Assembly (NCBI GenBank): GCA_002070505.1
Contig: MWDJ01000027.1
Span: 1-43,293 of the forward strand
DNA length: 43,293 bases
From: Bacteroidetes bacterium ADurb.Bin145
GTDB lineage: Bacteria; Bacteroidota; Bacteroidia; Bacteroidales; VadinHA17
Reading direction: 5' to 3'
The notes under the pieces were generated by a model. The model was given only the letters and a program-made list of their open reading frames with translations. It was not told the origin of the DNA and searched no databases. Shown piece by piece: positions 7,990 through 16,400 of this stretch (within the stretch, counting starts at the first letter, position 1; each line of letters starts with the position of its first letter). The position numbers were made by a program, and so were the translations under genes.

Positions 7990-9189
7990 ATGAAAAACAA
8001 ATATCTTCTAATCAGTTTTCTGGCAACCTTTTGTATTTCGCTTATTCCATTCGCAAATACCATGGCAATTCCTGCCTTTGCCCGGAAATATCAGATAAGC
8101 TGCCAGGTATGTCATGCACCGGCAATGCCAAGGCTAAAAGGATTCGGAGAGGAATTTGCAGGTAACGGCTTCAGAATGACAGAGTATGAATCACCGAGGT
8201 ATTTCATTCAGACAGGAGATGATAAGCTGTCGCTGTTCAGGGAACTGCCTCTTGCGGTCAGGATGGATGGATTTGCCACAGCAAACTTCAGGAATGCAGG
8301 ATCTGCCGATTTTGGCGCACCCTTTGTCCTGAAGATATTATCAGGAGGTGAAATTTCAGACAGACTTTCCTATTACTTTTATTTTCTGTTGAATGAAAGA
8401 GGTTCAATAGCCGGAGTTGAAGATGCTTTCCTGATGTATCGCGATCTTTTTGGTACCGGGGTGAATTTTTATATTGGCCAGTTCCAGGTGTCAGACCCTC
8501 TTTTTAAAGGTGAACTCAGGTATACTCTTGAACCTTATTCGATCTATGCCGGAGCCCCGGGCTCTTCAATGGCTGACCTGAAGTATGACCGCGGTATTAT
8601 CCTTGAAAAGGATATATCAGCAACCGGGACAACCCTGGTTGGAGAAATAGTAAATGGCTGCGGAATTGGTGAAGCAGGCGAAGGCTACCTCTTCGATAAG
8701 GATAAGCATAAAAATGTGATGCTGAGAATTAACCAATCCATAGGTAAATATCTTTCTGTCGGGTTTTTTGGTTATTTCGGGAAGGAGGACCTGACCGATA
8801 ATATCGGTCCGTTTACAAGCTCTATTAAGATATTCGGTCCCGACCTTGTCCTGAACATTGATGATAAGTTCGTTATGAATCTCCAGTATATAAGAAGAAT
8901 GGATTCAGACGTGTTTGTGGAATGGAATAATTCAAAACTGCAGAATGTACTTACCCACGGAGGCATGGCTGAATTGATTTTTTCTCCCAAAGGCGATATG
9001 AGTAAATGGTATCTGACTGGATTACTGAATTGGGTGGAATCTGATTTTAACGACCTCGATTACAGATCTGCAACCTTGCATGCCGGCTACCTCCTCCGCC
9101 GGAATTTAAGGCTTGTAACAGAATACACCTATAAATTCCCGGATGATCCCTACGGAAAAGTAAGTGCCGGATTCATTTCCGCGTTCTGA
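7990..9189 (+). CDS. Outer-membrane beta-barrel with N-terminal monoheme motif (porin-type cytochrome)
   Basis: 399 residues. A signal peptide (about 1-26, ending '...ANTMA') is followed at once by 'IPAFARKYQISCQVCH', a single CXXCH at residues 38-42, and 'PRLKGFGEEFAGNGFRM'. This N-terminal pattern is characteristic of a family of porin-like proteins with one c-type heme. The rest consists of alternating hydrophobic/polar strands ('SYYFYFLLNERG', 'NFYIGQFQVSD', 'SVGFFGYFGKED') and ends in aromatic 'AGFISAF', consistent with an outer-membrane barrel. Together with the preceding pentaheme cytochrome it may move electrons across the outer membrane; that is inference. Confidence 0.8.
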   Translation: MKNKYLLISFLATFCISLIPFANTMAIPAFARKYQISCQVCHAPAMPRLKGFGEEFAGNGFRMTEYESPRYFIQTGDDKLSLFRELPLAVRMDGFATANFRNAGSADFGAPFVLKILSGGEISDRLSYYFYFLLNERGSIAGVEDAFLMYRDLFGTGVNFYIGQFQVSDPLFKGELRYTLEPYSIYAGAPGSSMADLKYDRGIILEKDISATGTTLVGEIVNGCGIGEAGEGYLFDKDKHKNVMLRINQSIGKYLSVGFFGYFGKEDLTDNIGPFTSSIKIFGPDLVLNIDDKFVMNLQYIRRMDSDVFVEWNNSKLQNVLTHGGMAELIFSPKGDMSKWYLTGLLNWVESDFNDLDYRSATLHAGYLLRRNLRLVTEYTYKFPDDPYGKVSAGFISAF

Positions 9190-9214
9190 GATCCGCCGAT
9201 GATTTCTTTCTTCT

Positions 9215-10414
9215 TCAGTGAGCGTCTCTGGTATGGATTTCTTTACGGAACATAATCCACAGGTAAAGAGAAGAAAAAACATATGAGAGATCAACTGCTA
9301 TGCAGGCACCTGTCAGCTTATATTTTTTCAGCAGTAACGGTAATGAAAATAAAGTGACGGCAAGTCCGATCAAAGATTTATTCCTCAACAGATTAAGTTT
9401 CCCAGTACCTGCAAAATAATGACCGAAAAGGTTTGAGACCGCAATCGCAATTATTCCCGGTGCAAGATAAAGAACCAGTTTCTTTAAACCGGAAAACTCA
9501 TTGCCGAAAACAAGGCTATATAGTTTGTCCGGTAGAACAATAGCTACAGCCAGTATCAGAGTGCTTATCAAAAAACTCTGCTTCGCATAAAGGAGAGCCT
9601 CATTAATGGACTGAATTTTATCTTCAGAATTTATAACATTCGAAAAATGAACTGCCGACATACTCCGGCTTATGATCCAGACGGCTTCAGTGATTGAGAC
9701 AGCTATTGAGAAAATGCCCAGATCATTCAGTCCAAGCAGGATTACAATGAAATAGTATGACAATCTGTAGTTGAGGAACTGCAGTAAATAATTGAATTCA
9801 TTTTTTACGCCATAAGACAGTATGCTCGTCAGACCAGCCGATAAAAAGTTCGGTTTTGTAAAAGATCTTTCTCTGGCAAGTGATGCTGAAGCTAATAGCA
9901 ACAGGATGCCATAACCTATGTAATAAGCCTTGAAGTATGTATCGAGATTTGTTTTGCCGAAGACATAGTATAATAATATCAGGGTACCCAGTATGAGAAA
10001 GGGACCCAGTAAGTTTAGGAGGTTGTATTTAGTTATGTCTTTTTTCCCCAGCCAGTAAGATGCTATGGCACTGTTCATTGAAACAAGGAAGCTGATGAGA
10101 AAAAGCGGTATGAAATAACCCTTATGAAAAAATACTGAAAAAACACCGGCCCCTGCAACTGAAGTCAGAATTGCACCGGCAAGTGAGATTATAAGCAGCA
10201 GTTCACGTTGCCGGCTGCATGCGTTATATGCCACCGTACTTCCGCAAAAAATATTGCTGAATATTGAAATAATTGAAACATTGGCTATAACAAGTGCAAT
10301 CTCCCCCCTGCCTTCACTGCCCCAAATTCTCGCAGTTAAAACCACCATAAAAAAATTTACGAGCAGTATAAGTCCTTTTGAAAATATTGTAAAAAGATTG
10401 TCTTTGGACAGCAT
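9215..10414 (-). CDS. Wzx-like polysaccharide/lipid-linked oligosaccharide flippase (MOP superfamily)
   Basis: About 399 residues with some 12 hydrophobic helices and the typical flippase N-terminus 'DNLFTIFSKGLILLVNFFMVVLTARIWGSEGRGEIAL'-like region (FSKG, LTAR.WG..GRGE). Such proteins flip isoprenoid-linked glycans across the inner membrane. The frame is open upstream to 10504, but the ATG at 10414 is chosen because it starts the conserved region and lies one base after the stop of the glycosyltransferase, giving a tidy operon. Lower similarity between members prevents naming a substrate. It may export a product of the adjacent glycosyltransferase. Confidence 0.82.
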   Translation of the reverse strand: MLSKDNLFTIFSKGLILLVNFFMVVLTARIWGSEGRGEIALVIANVSIISIFSNIFCGSTVAYNACSRQRELLLIISLAGAILTSVAGAGVFSVFFHKGYFIPLFLISFLVSMNSAIASYWLGKKDITKYNLLNLLGPFLILGTLILLYYVFGKTNLDTYFKAYYIGYGILLLLASASLARERSFTKPNFLSAGLTSILSYGVKNEFNYLLQFLNYRLSYYFIVILLGLNDLGIFSIAVSITEAVWIISRSMSAVHFSNVINSEDKIQSINEALLYAKQSFLISTLILAVAIVLPDKLYSLVFGNEFSGLKKLVLYLAPGIIAIAVSNLFGHYFAGTGKLNLLRNKSLIGLAVTLFSLPLLLKKYKLTGACIAVDLSYVFSSLYLWIMFRKEIHTRDAH

Positions 10415-10415
10415 G

Positions 10416-11555
10416 TCAGTGAGTTGATAATGAATCGATAAAACGCAGAAATCCGGGAGCGATCTTCTCCCAGTTGTGTAATTCTTCAGCATCCTTCCGG
10501 GCATTATTGCAATGAATCAGGTAAAACTCCCGGTCTTTTATATAATTCATAATCAGGCTAACAACACGGTCAGTATCGGAAGGATCTGCAAGACTTCCGA
10601 ACTTTTCTATTTCGACCTCCCTGCGTATCGATTTCAGGTCAGAGAATATAACAGGCCGGCCCATCGCTGCAAAGTAAAACAAACGGATTGGAAGACAGTG
10701 CCTGTTTTCAAAATTGTTCTCCCGGAGATCAATGAAAATGTCGGTGTCCCTTATTTCAGCAAGATAATTTTGGAAATCAAGTTTCCCGATGAATGAGAAA
10801 TCAAGGTTCTGATATGCCGGTGCAATGAGTTTTTCACATTCATTCCTGTCATCTCCGGTTTCATACCATCCGATAATTTTTACCCTGACCCGCAAATCCG
10901 GATTCTGATCGGCAATTTGTTTAACGACCCTTAAAAATCTCCCAAAGCCTTTCCCGATGCTTATTCTTCCGGAGTAAGATAATCTGAGTTTATCAAGCGA
11001 TTGCGGAGGCTCATTCTTTGAAATATAGTTCAAATCCGGATAGTAGCTTATATAACAAAATGGTTTCAGAGGGAAAAGGAACCTGTAGGGTTTGCTCTTA
11101 TACCATTCTCCGAAAATAAATGCATCACATAAAGAAGATGCATATAGATTAAAGATCAGCAGCGTGAGGAAAGTAAAATATTTCCTGAAGCCGCGTTTCC
11201 CTGAAAGATTCTTCCCTGAAGGGTACCATTCAGTAATGTCATAGATAATTTTTACATTTCCGGGCTTTGTTTTGCTGAATCCTCTGGCTGCAAGTAGTAG
11301 GAGGGGCTCGGAGCAGATAATAATGTCAGGGTTAAATTCATTAAGAAACTCTGTAAAAGTATTGATCTTGATTTTTTTGGAAAGGTCGTCTCCTGAAAAG
11401 CAATTGACCGAGATATTTTCTGTTATTTCTTTAAGTGATACTTTACTGCTTGTTATCTCAACAATGTGATGACTGTCTGCTAATGTCCTTGCCATATGAT
11501 AGAAGATCCTGTCATCATAAGGGTAGTGACCGGATGTCAGGAAAGAGATTTTCAT
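10416..11555 (-). CDS. GT-B fold glycosyltransferase (GT4-like)
   Basis: 379 residues. The N-terminal Rossmann-like half starts 'MKISFLTSGHYPYDDRIFYHMARTL', a common start in GT4 enzymes (H.p.D.Ri). The C-terminal half shows 'LRLSYSGRISIGKGFGRFLRVV', 'VRVKIIGWYE', 'FSFIGKLDFQNY', and 'FIDLRENNFENRHCLPIRLFYFAAMGRPVIFSD', the donor-binding region in which the usual E-x7-E is replaced by a variant. It likely uses a nucleotide sugar to build a glycan or glycolipid in the cytoplasm. It is followed after one base by the flippase and preceded by an 88-base gap after the synthase homologue, so linkage to the isoprenoid genes is possible but not proven. Confidence 0.82.
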   Translation of the reverse strand: MKISFLTSGHYPYDDRIFYHMARTLADSHHIVEITSSKVSLKEITENISVNCFSGDDLSKKIKINTFTEFLNEFNPDIIICSEPLLLLAARGFSKTKPGNVKIIYDITEWYPSGKNLSGKRGFRKYFTFLTLLIFNLYASSLCDAFIFGEWYKSKPYRFLFPLKPFCYISYYPDLNYISKNEPPQSLDKLRLSYSGRISIGKGFGRFLRVVKQIADQNPDLRVRVKIIGWYETGDDRNECEKLIAPAYQNLDFSFIGKLDFQNYLAEIRDTDIFIDLRENNFENRHCLPIRLFYFAAMGRPVIFSDLKSIRREVEIEKFGSLADPSDTDRVVSLIMNYIKDREFYLIHCNNARKDAEELHNWEKIAPGFLRFIDSLSTH

Positions 11556-11643
11556 TGGTATCAGCCAAAATCAGCCCGGACATTATGAAGGGCTTTATTA
11601 TATAAAGATCGGAAAATTTTTTATCGGTTGAATAATATATGAC

Positions 11644-12579
11644 CTACACGGGTTTGAACTCAGATATGATTTTAAATACTCTTTCTCTGGTTTCAGCTGG
11701 TGTCGGATTAAGCTCTTCTGCAGAGAAATTCCCGTTTTTGATATCAATTTTTTCAAAGACCATAAGGTAGAGATTAAAGATAATCTCAAGGCTGAGCTGG
11801 TATCTCGGCTCAAGCAAGGGAGTGATCCTTTTTATAATATCGCAGCATTTTATCCTGTGCTCTTCAGCAACGTTGCAATAATCCCTTATAAGATTACGGA
11901 AGTTATCACTTACAGGATGTCCCCAGGCTATTTCTTTCAGATCGAACCTTGACAGCCTGTGCTTTGCCAGCATATCGTCAGCAAAATAGTTCAGGTTATT
12001 CAGCTGATCTTTCTGGAAATCACGGATTATATGTACGAGGTAACTGAATAATGCACAGGGTGTTGCTGCTCCCCTGACATCAAACGGAGGTGATTCATAG
12101 AAGCCATTCTTTTTTGTCAGGCTGTTTAGATGAACAAATATAGAAGCAGGGGCCACAGATGCTCCCTGGGAATAATCAATGAATGAATCCAGTGTGCTGA
12201 AGCCATCATTGTTTATATCATACACCATCGAACTGGCAAAAGCCTCCAGAGGCCAGCGCGGGATCCTGTACCTATGGATTGTTTCAGTCAGCTCTTTCTT
12301 GAGAGAATCGCCCTCACCGGGCATAAGAAGCTTATCGATCCAGTTATTGATGTCTACGGTGAACTTCTCTCTTTCTTCATTTGTAATTACTTTGTTCAGT
12401 GCTTTATGATTATCTATCAGATCATCAATTGCACGCATGAATTTGTAACATATCCTGGCGGCGTTATACCTGTCCTCTTCCCAGAAGCTGGCTGCAATCA
12501 GGATGTTGGGATGATCTTTTATCTTTACAAAATCAATTGAATTAAAAATTTCAATAAATAATTCTTTGCCGGAGCTCAT
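11644..12579 (-). CDS. Divergent squalene/phytoene synthase family protein
   Basis: 311 residues. The first aspartate motif is clear ('FMRAIDDLIDNHKA', Asp at 52, 53 and 56), in the family context 'DRYNAARICYKFMRAIDD'. The second is 'LVHIIRDFQKDQLNN' at about 181-195, in place of the usual RDxxxD; the family spacing is preserved. It is distinct from the canonical crtB at 5516-6355: the interior ('GASVAPASIFVHL') and the longer C-terminus differ. It may condense GGPP or FPP head-to-head, or act in a side pathway. The gene follows the phytoene desaturase homologue by 32 bases on the same strand, so the two probably act in sequence. Confidence 0.82.
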   Translation of the reverse strand: MSSGKELFIEIFNSIDFVKIKDHPNILIAASFWEEDRYNAARICYKFMRAIDDLIDNHKALNKVITNEEREKFTVDINNWIDKLLMPGEGDSLKKELTETIHRYRIPRWPLEAFASSMVYDINNDGFSTLDSFIDYSQGASVAPASIFVHLNSLTKKNGFYESPPFDVRGAATPCALFSYLVHIIRDFQKDQLNNLNYFADDMLAKHRLSRFDLKEIAWGHPVSDNFRNLIRDYCNVAEEHRIKCCDIIKRITPLLEPRYQLSLEIIFNLYLMVFEKIDIKNGNFSAEELNPTPAETRERVFKIISEFKPV

Positions 12580-12611
12580 CTTCGTTTTCAGTTTTATAAA
12601 GTAAAACTAAA

Positions 12612-14096
12612 CTATTTTCCTGAGAAAATCCTCTCAGCAACCAGTTTTGCTGACATCAGCACGTTCGGAATCCCATTCCCCGGGTGTGTGCTGCCTCCGA
12701 CAAAGTACAGGTTATGATATTTGTCATGACGGTTATGAGGCCGGAAATAGCCCATCTGCATAATACTGTGGCTGAGGCTGCCAAACACTGAACCACGCTG
12801 GATATTGCAGGCCCCCTCCCATGTTTCGGGGGTGTAGCAGATCTCAAATTTAATATGTTCGCTCAGGTCACTAAGGCCATGCCTTTCCAGTCGCCTTATC
12901 ACAGCATCACGTGTCTTTTCTTTCAGAGTTTTCCAATCCTGATCCTTCTTTGCATCCACATGACCGGCACCAACTATTACTGAAAGGGTATCATGTCCCG
13001 CAGGAGCTGCTCCCGGATCTGTTCTTACCGGGGCATGCACATAGAAAGTAGGGTTATCGTTAACTGATTTATCGATGAAAATACGATCAAGTCCATCCCT
13101 GAAAGCGTCGGAAATAAAAACATTATGATGGTCAAGCTGAGGATAGGTCTTATCAAGGCCCCAGTGGAAACAAATTACCGAACATGTGTAATTCATACGG
13201 TTGAGCCTGGCAGACATCCGGTTTGCAGGCAGTAATTTGTTATAGACATATGGAAGATCAGCATTAGCCAGGATGATATCTCCGTCTGCTTCACTGCCAT
13301 CTTCAAGTATTATGCCTTCAGCTTTTTTGTTCCGGATCTTTATTGCTGTAACGTTGATGTTAAAATGGAACGTGACACCTTCGGCTTTGGCCGCAGAGTA
13401 TAGTTTATCAACAATTGTAAACATTCCACCTTTCGGGAAAAATGAACCTTCAGTAAGTTCAATTGCAGGGATCATTGTAAACAGGGCGGGAGAATTGAAA
13501 GGACTTTGTCCAACATAGATATTCTGGAAAGTATATGCCATCAAAAGATGGATATGCCTGAAAAATTTCTTTGTATAGGACCAGGTTGAAATATAAGTTT
13601 TGAGTTTCACAAGAAGTCCGATATTACGGAGATTTGCAAATTCGAAAAGGTTATAGAAATTGCGGCTTATCAGTTTCTCCATTCCGAGGCGGTAGAGCTT
13701 ATAACCTCTGGCTGTAAAATCCCTCGATTTTTCATAGCTTCCGGGTTCGATTGCCTCGAGCTGGTTCCTCATTCTCTCATTATCTGTTGTAAAAGAGATT
13801 GTGCTTCCGTCATCGTAATAAATCCTGTACATATCCTTAAGGGGGACTATGTCAGTTCCTTTTTCAAGTCTTATTCCAAGCGATTCAAATACATCCTGGT
13901 AAACTTCAGGCATCAGCAGCATTGTAGCGCCAAGGTCGAATCTGTGTCCGTCTTTTATAAGTTGTCCGCAACGCCCTCCGGGGCCGGAATTTTTTTCATA
14001 AATATCAACAGAGTAGCCGTTCTTTGCCAGGTATATGGCAGTAGTTATTCCTCCTATTCCGGCTCCGATAATTACAGCCGTTTTATTTTGTGACAT
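12612..14096 (-). CDS. crtI: Phytoene desaturase (CrtI family)
   Basis: 494 residues. FAD-binding N-terminus 'AVIIGAGIGGITTAIYLAKNGY' region with 'YEKNSGPGGRCGQL' and 'FDLGATMLLMPEVY', a central 'FFPKGGMFTIVDKL' motif and the C-terminal 'LYFVGGSTHPGNGIPNVLMSAKLVAERI'-type signature (STHPGNGIP). These are strong CrtI/CrtN-family marks. The enzyme introduces conjugated double bonds into phytoene or a C30 analogue at the membrane. It is the first gene of a block followed by the divergent synthase, and is the better candidate for the main desaturase because of its STHPGNGIP end; the paralogue at 373-1854 is more CrtD-like. The division of labour is inferred. Confidence 0.9.
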   Translation of the reverse strand: MSQNKTAVIIGAGIGGITTAIYLAKNGYSVDIYEKNSGPGGRCGQLIKDGHRFDLGATMLLMPEVYQDVFESLGIRLEKGTDIVPLKDMYRIYYDDGSTISFTTDNERMRNQLEAIEPGSYEKSRDFTARGYKLYRLGMEKLISRNFYNLFEFANLRNIGLLVKLKTYISTWSYTKKFFRHIHLLMAYTFQNIYVGQSPFNSPALFTMIPAIELTEGSFFPKGGMFTIVDKLYSAAKAEGVTFHFNINVTAIKIRNKKAEGIILEDGSEADGDIILANADLPYVYNKLLPANRMSARLNRMNYTCSVICFHWGLDKTYPQLDHHNVFISDAFRDGLDRIFIDKSVNDNPTFYVHAPVRTDPGAAPAGHDTLSVIVGAGHVDAKKDQDWKTLKEKTRDAVIRRLERHGLSDLSEHIKFEICYTPETWEGACNIQRGSVFGSLSHSIMQMGYFRPHNRHDKYHNLYFVGGSTHPGNGIPNVLMSAKLVAERIFSGK

Positions 14097-14277
14097 ATCA
14101 GAAAATATCAGGTTTGATGATTAATGATTAGTGCGATAAAATTTATTTTTAAAAAGTGATCTGCTAAAAGACGTAGAATTATGGCAGATTGTTGCATCAC
14201 CTTAAAAAAACTGAAAAATCATTTATTAAAATAAAGGAATATCTAAAAGGCCATTTTACTCAAAGGTAAAAATAGAA

Positions 14278-14301
14278 GAGGGTGCCATTTCTGACACCCT
14301 C
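14278..14301 (-). terminator. Rho-independent terminator-like hairpin after mscL
   Basis: Arms GAGGGTG (14278-14284) and CACCCTC (14295-14301) form a 7-bp GC-rich stem. On the minus strand the stem is followed by TTCTATTTTT, so it would stop mscL transcripts. A T-run also follows on the plus strand, so it may act in both directions. It separates mscL from the downstream crtI block. Confidence 0.7.
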
Positions 14302-14331
14302 TTTTTTATCATTAAACAGATCTTTCAGAAT

Positions 14332-14730
14332 TTATTTTTTCAACAGGTCTCTTATTTCAGAAAGAAGAGTTTCCTCTTTTGAAGGAGCAGGCGGAGGTGG
14401 CGGAACTGCTTCTTCCTTCTTCTTCATTGCATTAATGCCTTTAATAAGCATGAAAACTGCAAAGGCCACAATCAGAAAGTCGAATGTTACCTGGAGGAAA
14501 TTACCATAATTCCATGTTACTGCAGGGTTAGCCTCAGTTGCAGCTTTCATTACAACTTTAAGGTCAGTGAAGTTTACGCCTCCGAGAAGCAGTCCGATTG
14601 GAGGCATAATTATATCACTGACGATCGATGATACGATTTTGCCGAAAGCAGCACCGATAATGATACCTACTGCCATATCGACAACATTGCCTCTCATTGC
14701 AAAGGCTTTGAATTCATCAATAAGTTTCAT
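14332..14730 (-). CDS. mscL: Large-conductance mechanosensitive channel
   Basis: 132 residues, the normal size for MscL. The N-terminal amphipathic helix and first membrane helix are plain: '[42 protein letters not shown]' region, followed by 'GGVNFTDL', a second helix '[16 protein letters not shown]' and a C-terminal helix '[12 protein letters not shown]'. A proline-rich linker ('VPPPPPAPS') precedes the C-terminal bundle. The pentameric channel in the inner membrane releases solutes on hypo-osmotic shock. It lies 24 bases after the DUF3078 gene and is closed by a hairpin terminator. Confidence 0.97.
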   Translation of the reverse strand: MKLIDEFKAFAMRGNVVDMAVGIIIGAAFGKIVSSIVSDIIMPPIGLLLGGVNFTDLKVVMKAATEANPAVTWNYGNFLQVTFDFLIVAFAVFMLIKGINAMKKKEEAVPPPPPAPSKEETLLSEIRDLLKK

Positions 14731-14754
14731 AAGATCAGGGTTTAAAAGTTATAC

Positions 14755-15687
14755 TTAAAATTTATATGAAAATCCTACTCCGAATATCTCTTTGAACTGC
14801 GGCAGTGAACCTACAGGTTCGTTGCCCGACACAGCAATTTTAACATCATCATCATACAGAAGGTGAGTGTTAAAATTGACGCCGATGTATTTATTTACCT
14901 TCAATCCTATAAGTGTTTCCCAGCTGACATCTATATTTTGGGGGTTCCTGGCATAATTTGAGAAGAGGTCTATTTTCGTAGTAAAAGAGACATTCTTCAT
15001 GAATTCGCTCTTGAAATCGTTCTTTGAATAAATAGCCCTTATATAACCTCCGATTTCACTTCTTGATTTTTCTCCGGGTGTTACTCCGAAGGCCCCTATT
15101 GCTGAAAGATCTTCATCGGTGACGAAAGTGAATTTTGCAGTCAGTGGTGCAACAAATGCACTGAAATACGAAGTTGGTTTGTAATCAAGCCCGATTGCAA
15201 GGAGCATATAAGCCGGGGCGAAAAGATTTGATATTTTTTCTTTATCATCATCTCCTGTATATTTATATCCGGGCTGCATCTGGGTTTTGAAGTTAAACAG
15301 AGCTGCATAATATAAATTTTTGACAGCCTGACGGCCGTATTTTGAAAGCAGGTCTATTTTATCATCTGTCTTCCTGAAGCCCTGATCACCCTGTTTCAAT
15401 AAACCATACCCAAGATCAAGGGAGTTATCCCAGTTATCTTTCTCTCTTTTAAGATTGGCAAAGATGCTGAAAATACCATTTACTGCAACTGAATTCTGCC
15501 CACCTGCAGCCCAGTTGGTAAGCGATGTCTGGGCAAGATTCACGGCAAATAATCCTCCTTTTTTCCAGCCAAGGGTGGTATCGGCTGAAATAGTTCTCAG
15601 GCTTTTTTCTCCTTCAGTAACCTGTCCGATTGTAATAGTACTGATGAAAGACAGCAAAAAGATTATTGAATATATTTTTGAATTCAT
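14755..15687 (-). CDS. DUF3078 family outer-membrane protein
   Basis: 310 residues with a signal peptide ('MNSKIYSIIFLLSFISTITIG', cleaved before QVTEG). The mature protein has the DUF3078 opening 'WKKGGLFAVNLAQTSLTNWAAGGQNS', 'NLKREKDNWDNSLDLGYGL' and repeated amphipathic strands, ending in a C-terminal aromatic 'FSYKF', as in outer-membrane barrels. The family is widespread in Bacteroidota; its function is unknown. It is probably transcribed with mscL. Its own start lies just beyond the terminator-like hairpin of the yegP-like gene. Confidence 0.85.
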   Translation of the reverse strand: MNSKIYSIIFLLSFISTITIGQVTEGEKSLRTISADTTLGWKKGGLFAVNLAQTSLTNWAAGGQNSVAVNGIFSIFANLKREKDNWDNSLDLGYGLLKQGDQGFRKTDDKIDLLSKYGRQAVKNLYYAALFNFKTQMQPGYKYTGDDDKEKISNLFAPAYMLLAIGLDYKPTSYFSAFVAPLTAKFTFVTDEDLSAIGAFGVTPGEKSRSEIGGYIRAIYSKNDFKSEFMKNVSFTTKIDLFSNYARNPQNIDVSWETLIGLKVNKYIGVNFNTHLLYDDDVKIAVSGNEPVGSLPQFKEIFGVGFSYKF

Positions 15688-15720
15688 ATTCAGATAGGTT
15701 TAAATTATTTTCAAAAAACA

Positions 15721-15747
15721 ATTCAGCCATATTTTAGATGGCTGAAT
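15721..15747 (-). terminator. Rho-independent terminator after the yegP-like gene
   Basis: Perfect 10-bp inverted repeat ATTCAGCCAT (15721-15730) and ATGGCTGAAT (15738-15747) with a 7-base loop. On the minus strand it is followed by TGTTTTTTG, a T-rich tract. It lies 28 bases beyond the stop of the yegP-like gene. Confidence 0.8.
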
Positions 15748-15775
15748 CATATAGAATTTCAGAGAAGCGATTATT

Positions 15776-16111
15776 TTATTTTTTTAGATCAACGATGCTG
15801 GCATTCGCAGCATTTCTTGCAACAGAATCAATCCCGTTATTCCTTCCGCTTTCACTTTTGTAGTTCTGGCTTACACCAATAGTTTCTTTATTGGCGGCGA
15901 TCACTGCAAAACGGAACATCTTGCCGGGTGTCTGTGATTTAACTATCCTCTTGGGATCTTTTGCATTTTTTTTGACAGATTCAATGCCATTTAAGCATGC
16001 AGCCCTGGAAGAATATCCTTCACTGCTGAGGATTGTCTGTCCGTTATCTGCTTTCAGACGGAAACGGAATTCATTTTTTTTGCCACTCTGATAAACTTCA
16101 AATTTTGCCAT
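15776..16111 (-). CDS. YegP/DUF1508 family protein with two tandem domains
   Basis: 111 residues made of two copies of the small DUF1508 domain. The first: 'FRFRLKADNGQTILSSEGYSSRAACLNGIESVKKNA' region (about 14-50). The second: 'FRFAVIAANKETIGVSQNYKSESGRNNGIDSVARNA' region (about 66-102). The characteristic 'G..Y.s....c.NGI.SV..NA' repeats. The family is widespread and its role is uncertain, often described as stress- or envelope-associated. The gene stands alone, with a candidate -7 box and palindrome upstream and a clear terminator downstream. Confidence 0.92.
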   Translation of the reverse strand: MAKFEVYQSGKKNEFRFRLKADNGQTILSSEGYSSRAACLNGIESVKKNAKDPKRIVKSQTPGKMFRFAVIAANKETIGVSQNYKSESGRNNGIDSVARNAANASIVDLKK

Positions 16112-16193
16112 CTCTTTAAAAATTTAAGGTTTATAATTGATCACAAAAATTAATTAAAAAGCAATTACTCTTTAGTCAGTCGGTCAATGTCAC

Positions 16194-16222
16194 CAAATAT
16201 AATTACAATTTTCCGAAATTGT
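16194..16222 (-). promoter_or_regulatory. Candidate promoter -7 box and adjacent palindrome of the yegP-like gene
   Basis: On the minus strand a perfect Bacteroidota -7 element TATATTTG lies at 16201-16194. Immediately upstream is an inverted repeat, ACAATTT (16205-16211) and AAATTGT (16216-16222), positioned where a regulator or RNA polymerase spacer region would be. No good -33 TTTG is seen. The leader would be about 75 bases. Confidence 0.4.
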
Positions 16223-16400
16223 TAAATTAATTATTGTTAATTACTTTAATCTTATTGACAAAGCAATTTTATTAAAAAGTGGATCCTGCATTTTTCAAAA
16301 CGGATGTGTGAAATATTTTCAGGGCTTTCTTTAATGGTTGCAAATAATCAACTAAATTGCAGAACGCATTAGCTGAAAATAAACCTAAAAGATTTTTACT

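Noticed and set aside
9215-10504. Longer start for the flippase at 10504.
   Set aside because: The extra 30 residues are not hydrophobic, overlap the glycosyltransferase gene and do not resemble flippase N-termini; the ATG at 10414 is preferred.
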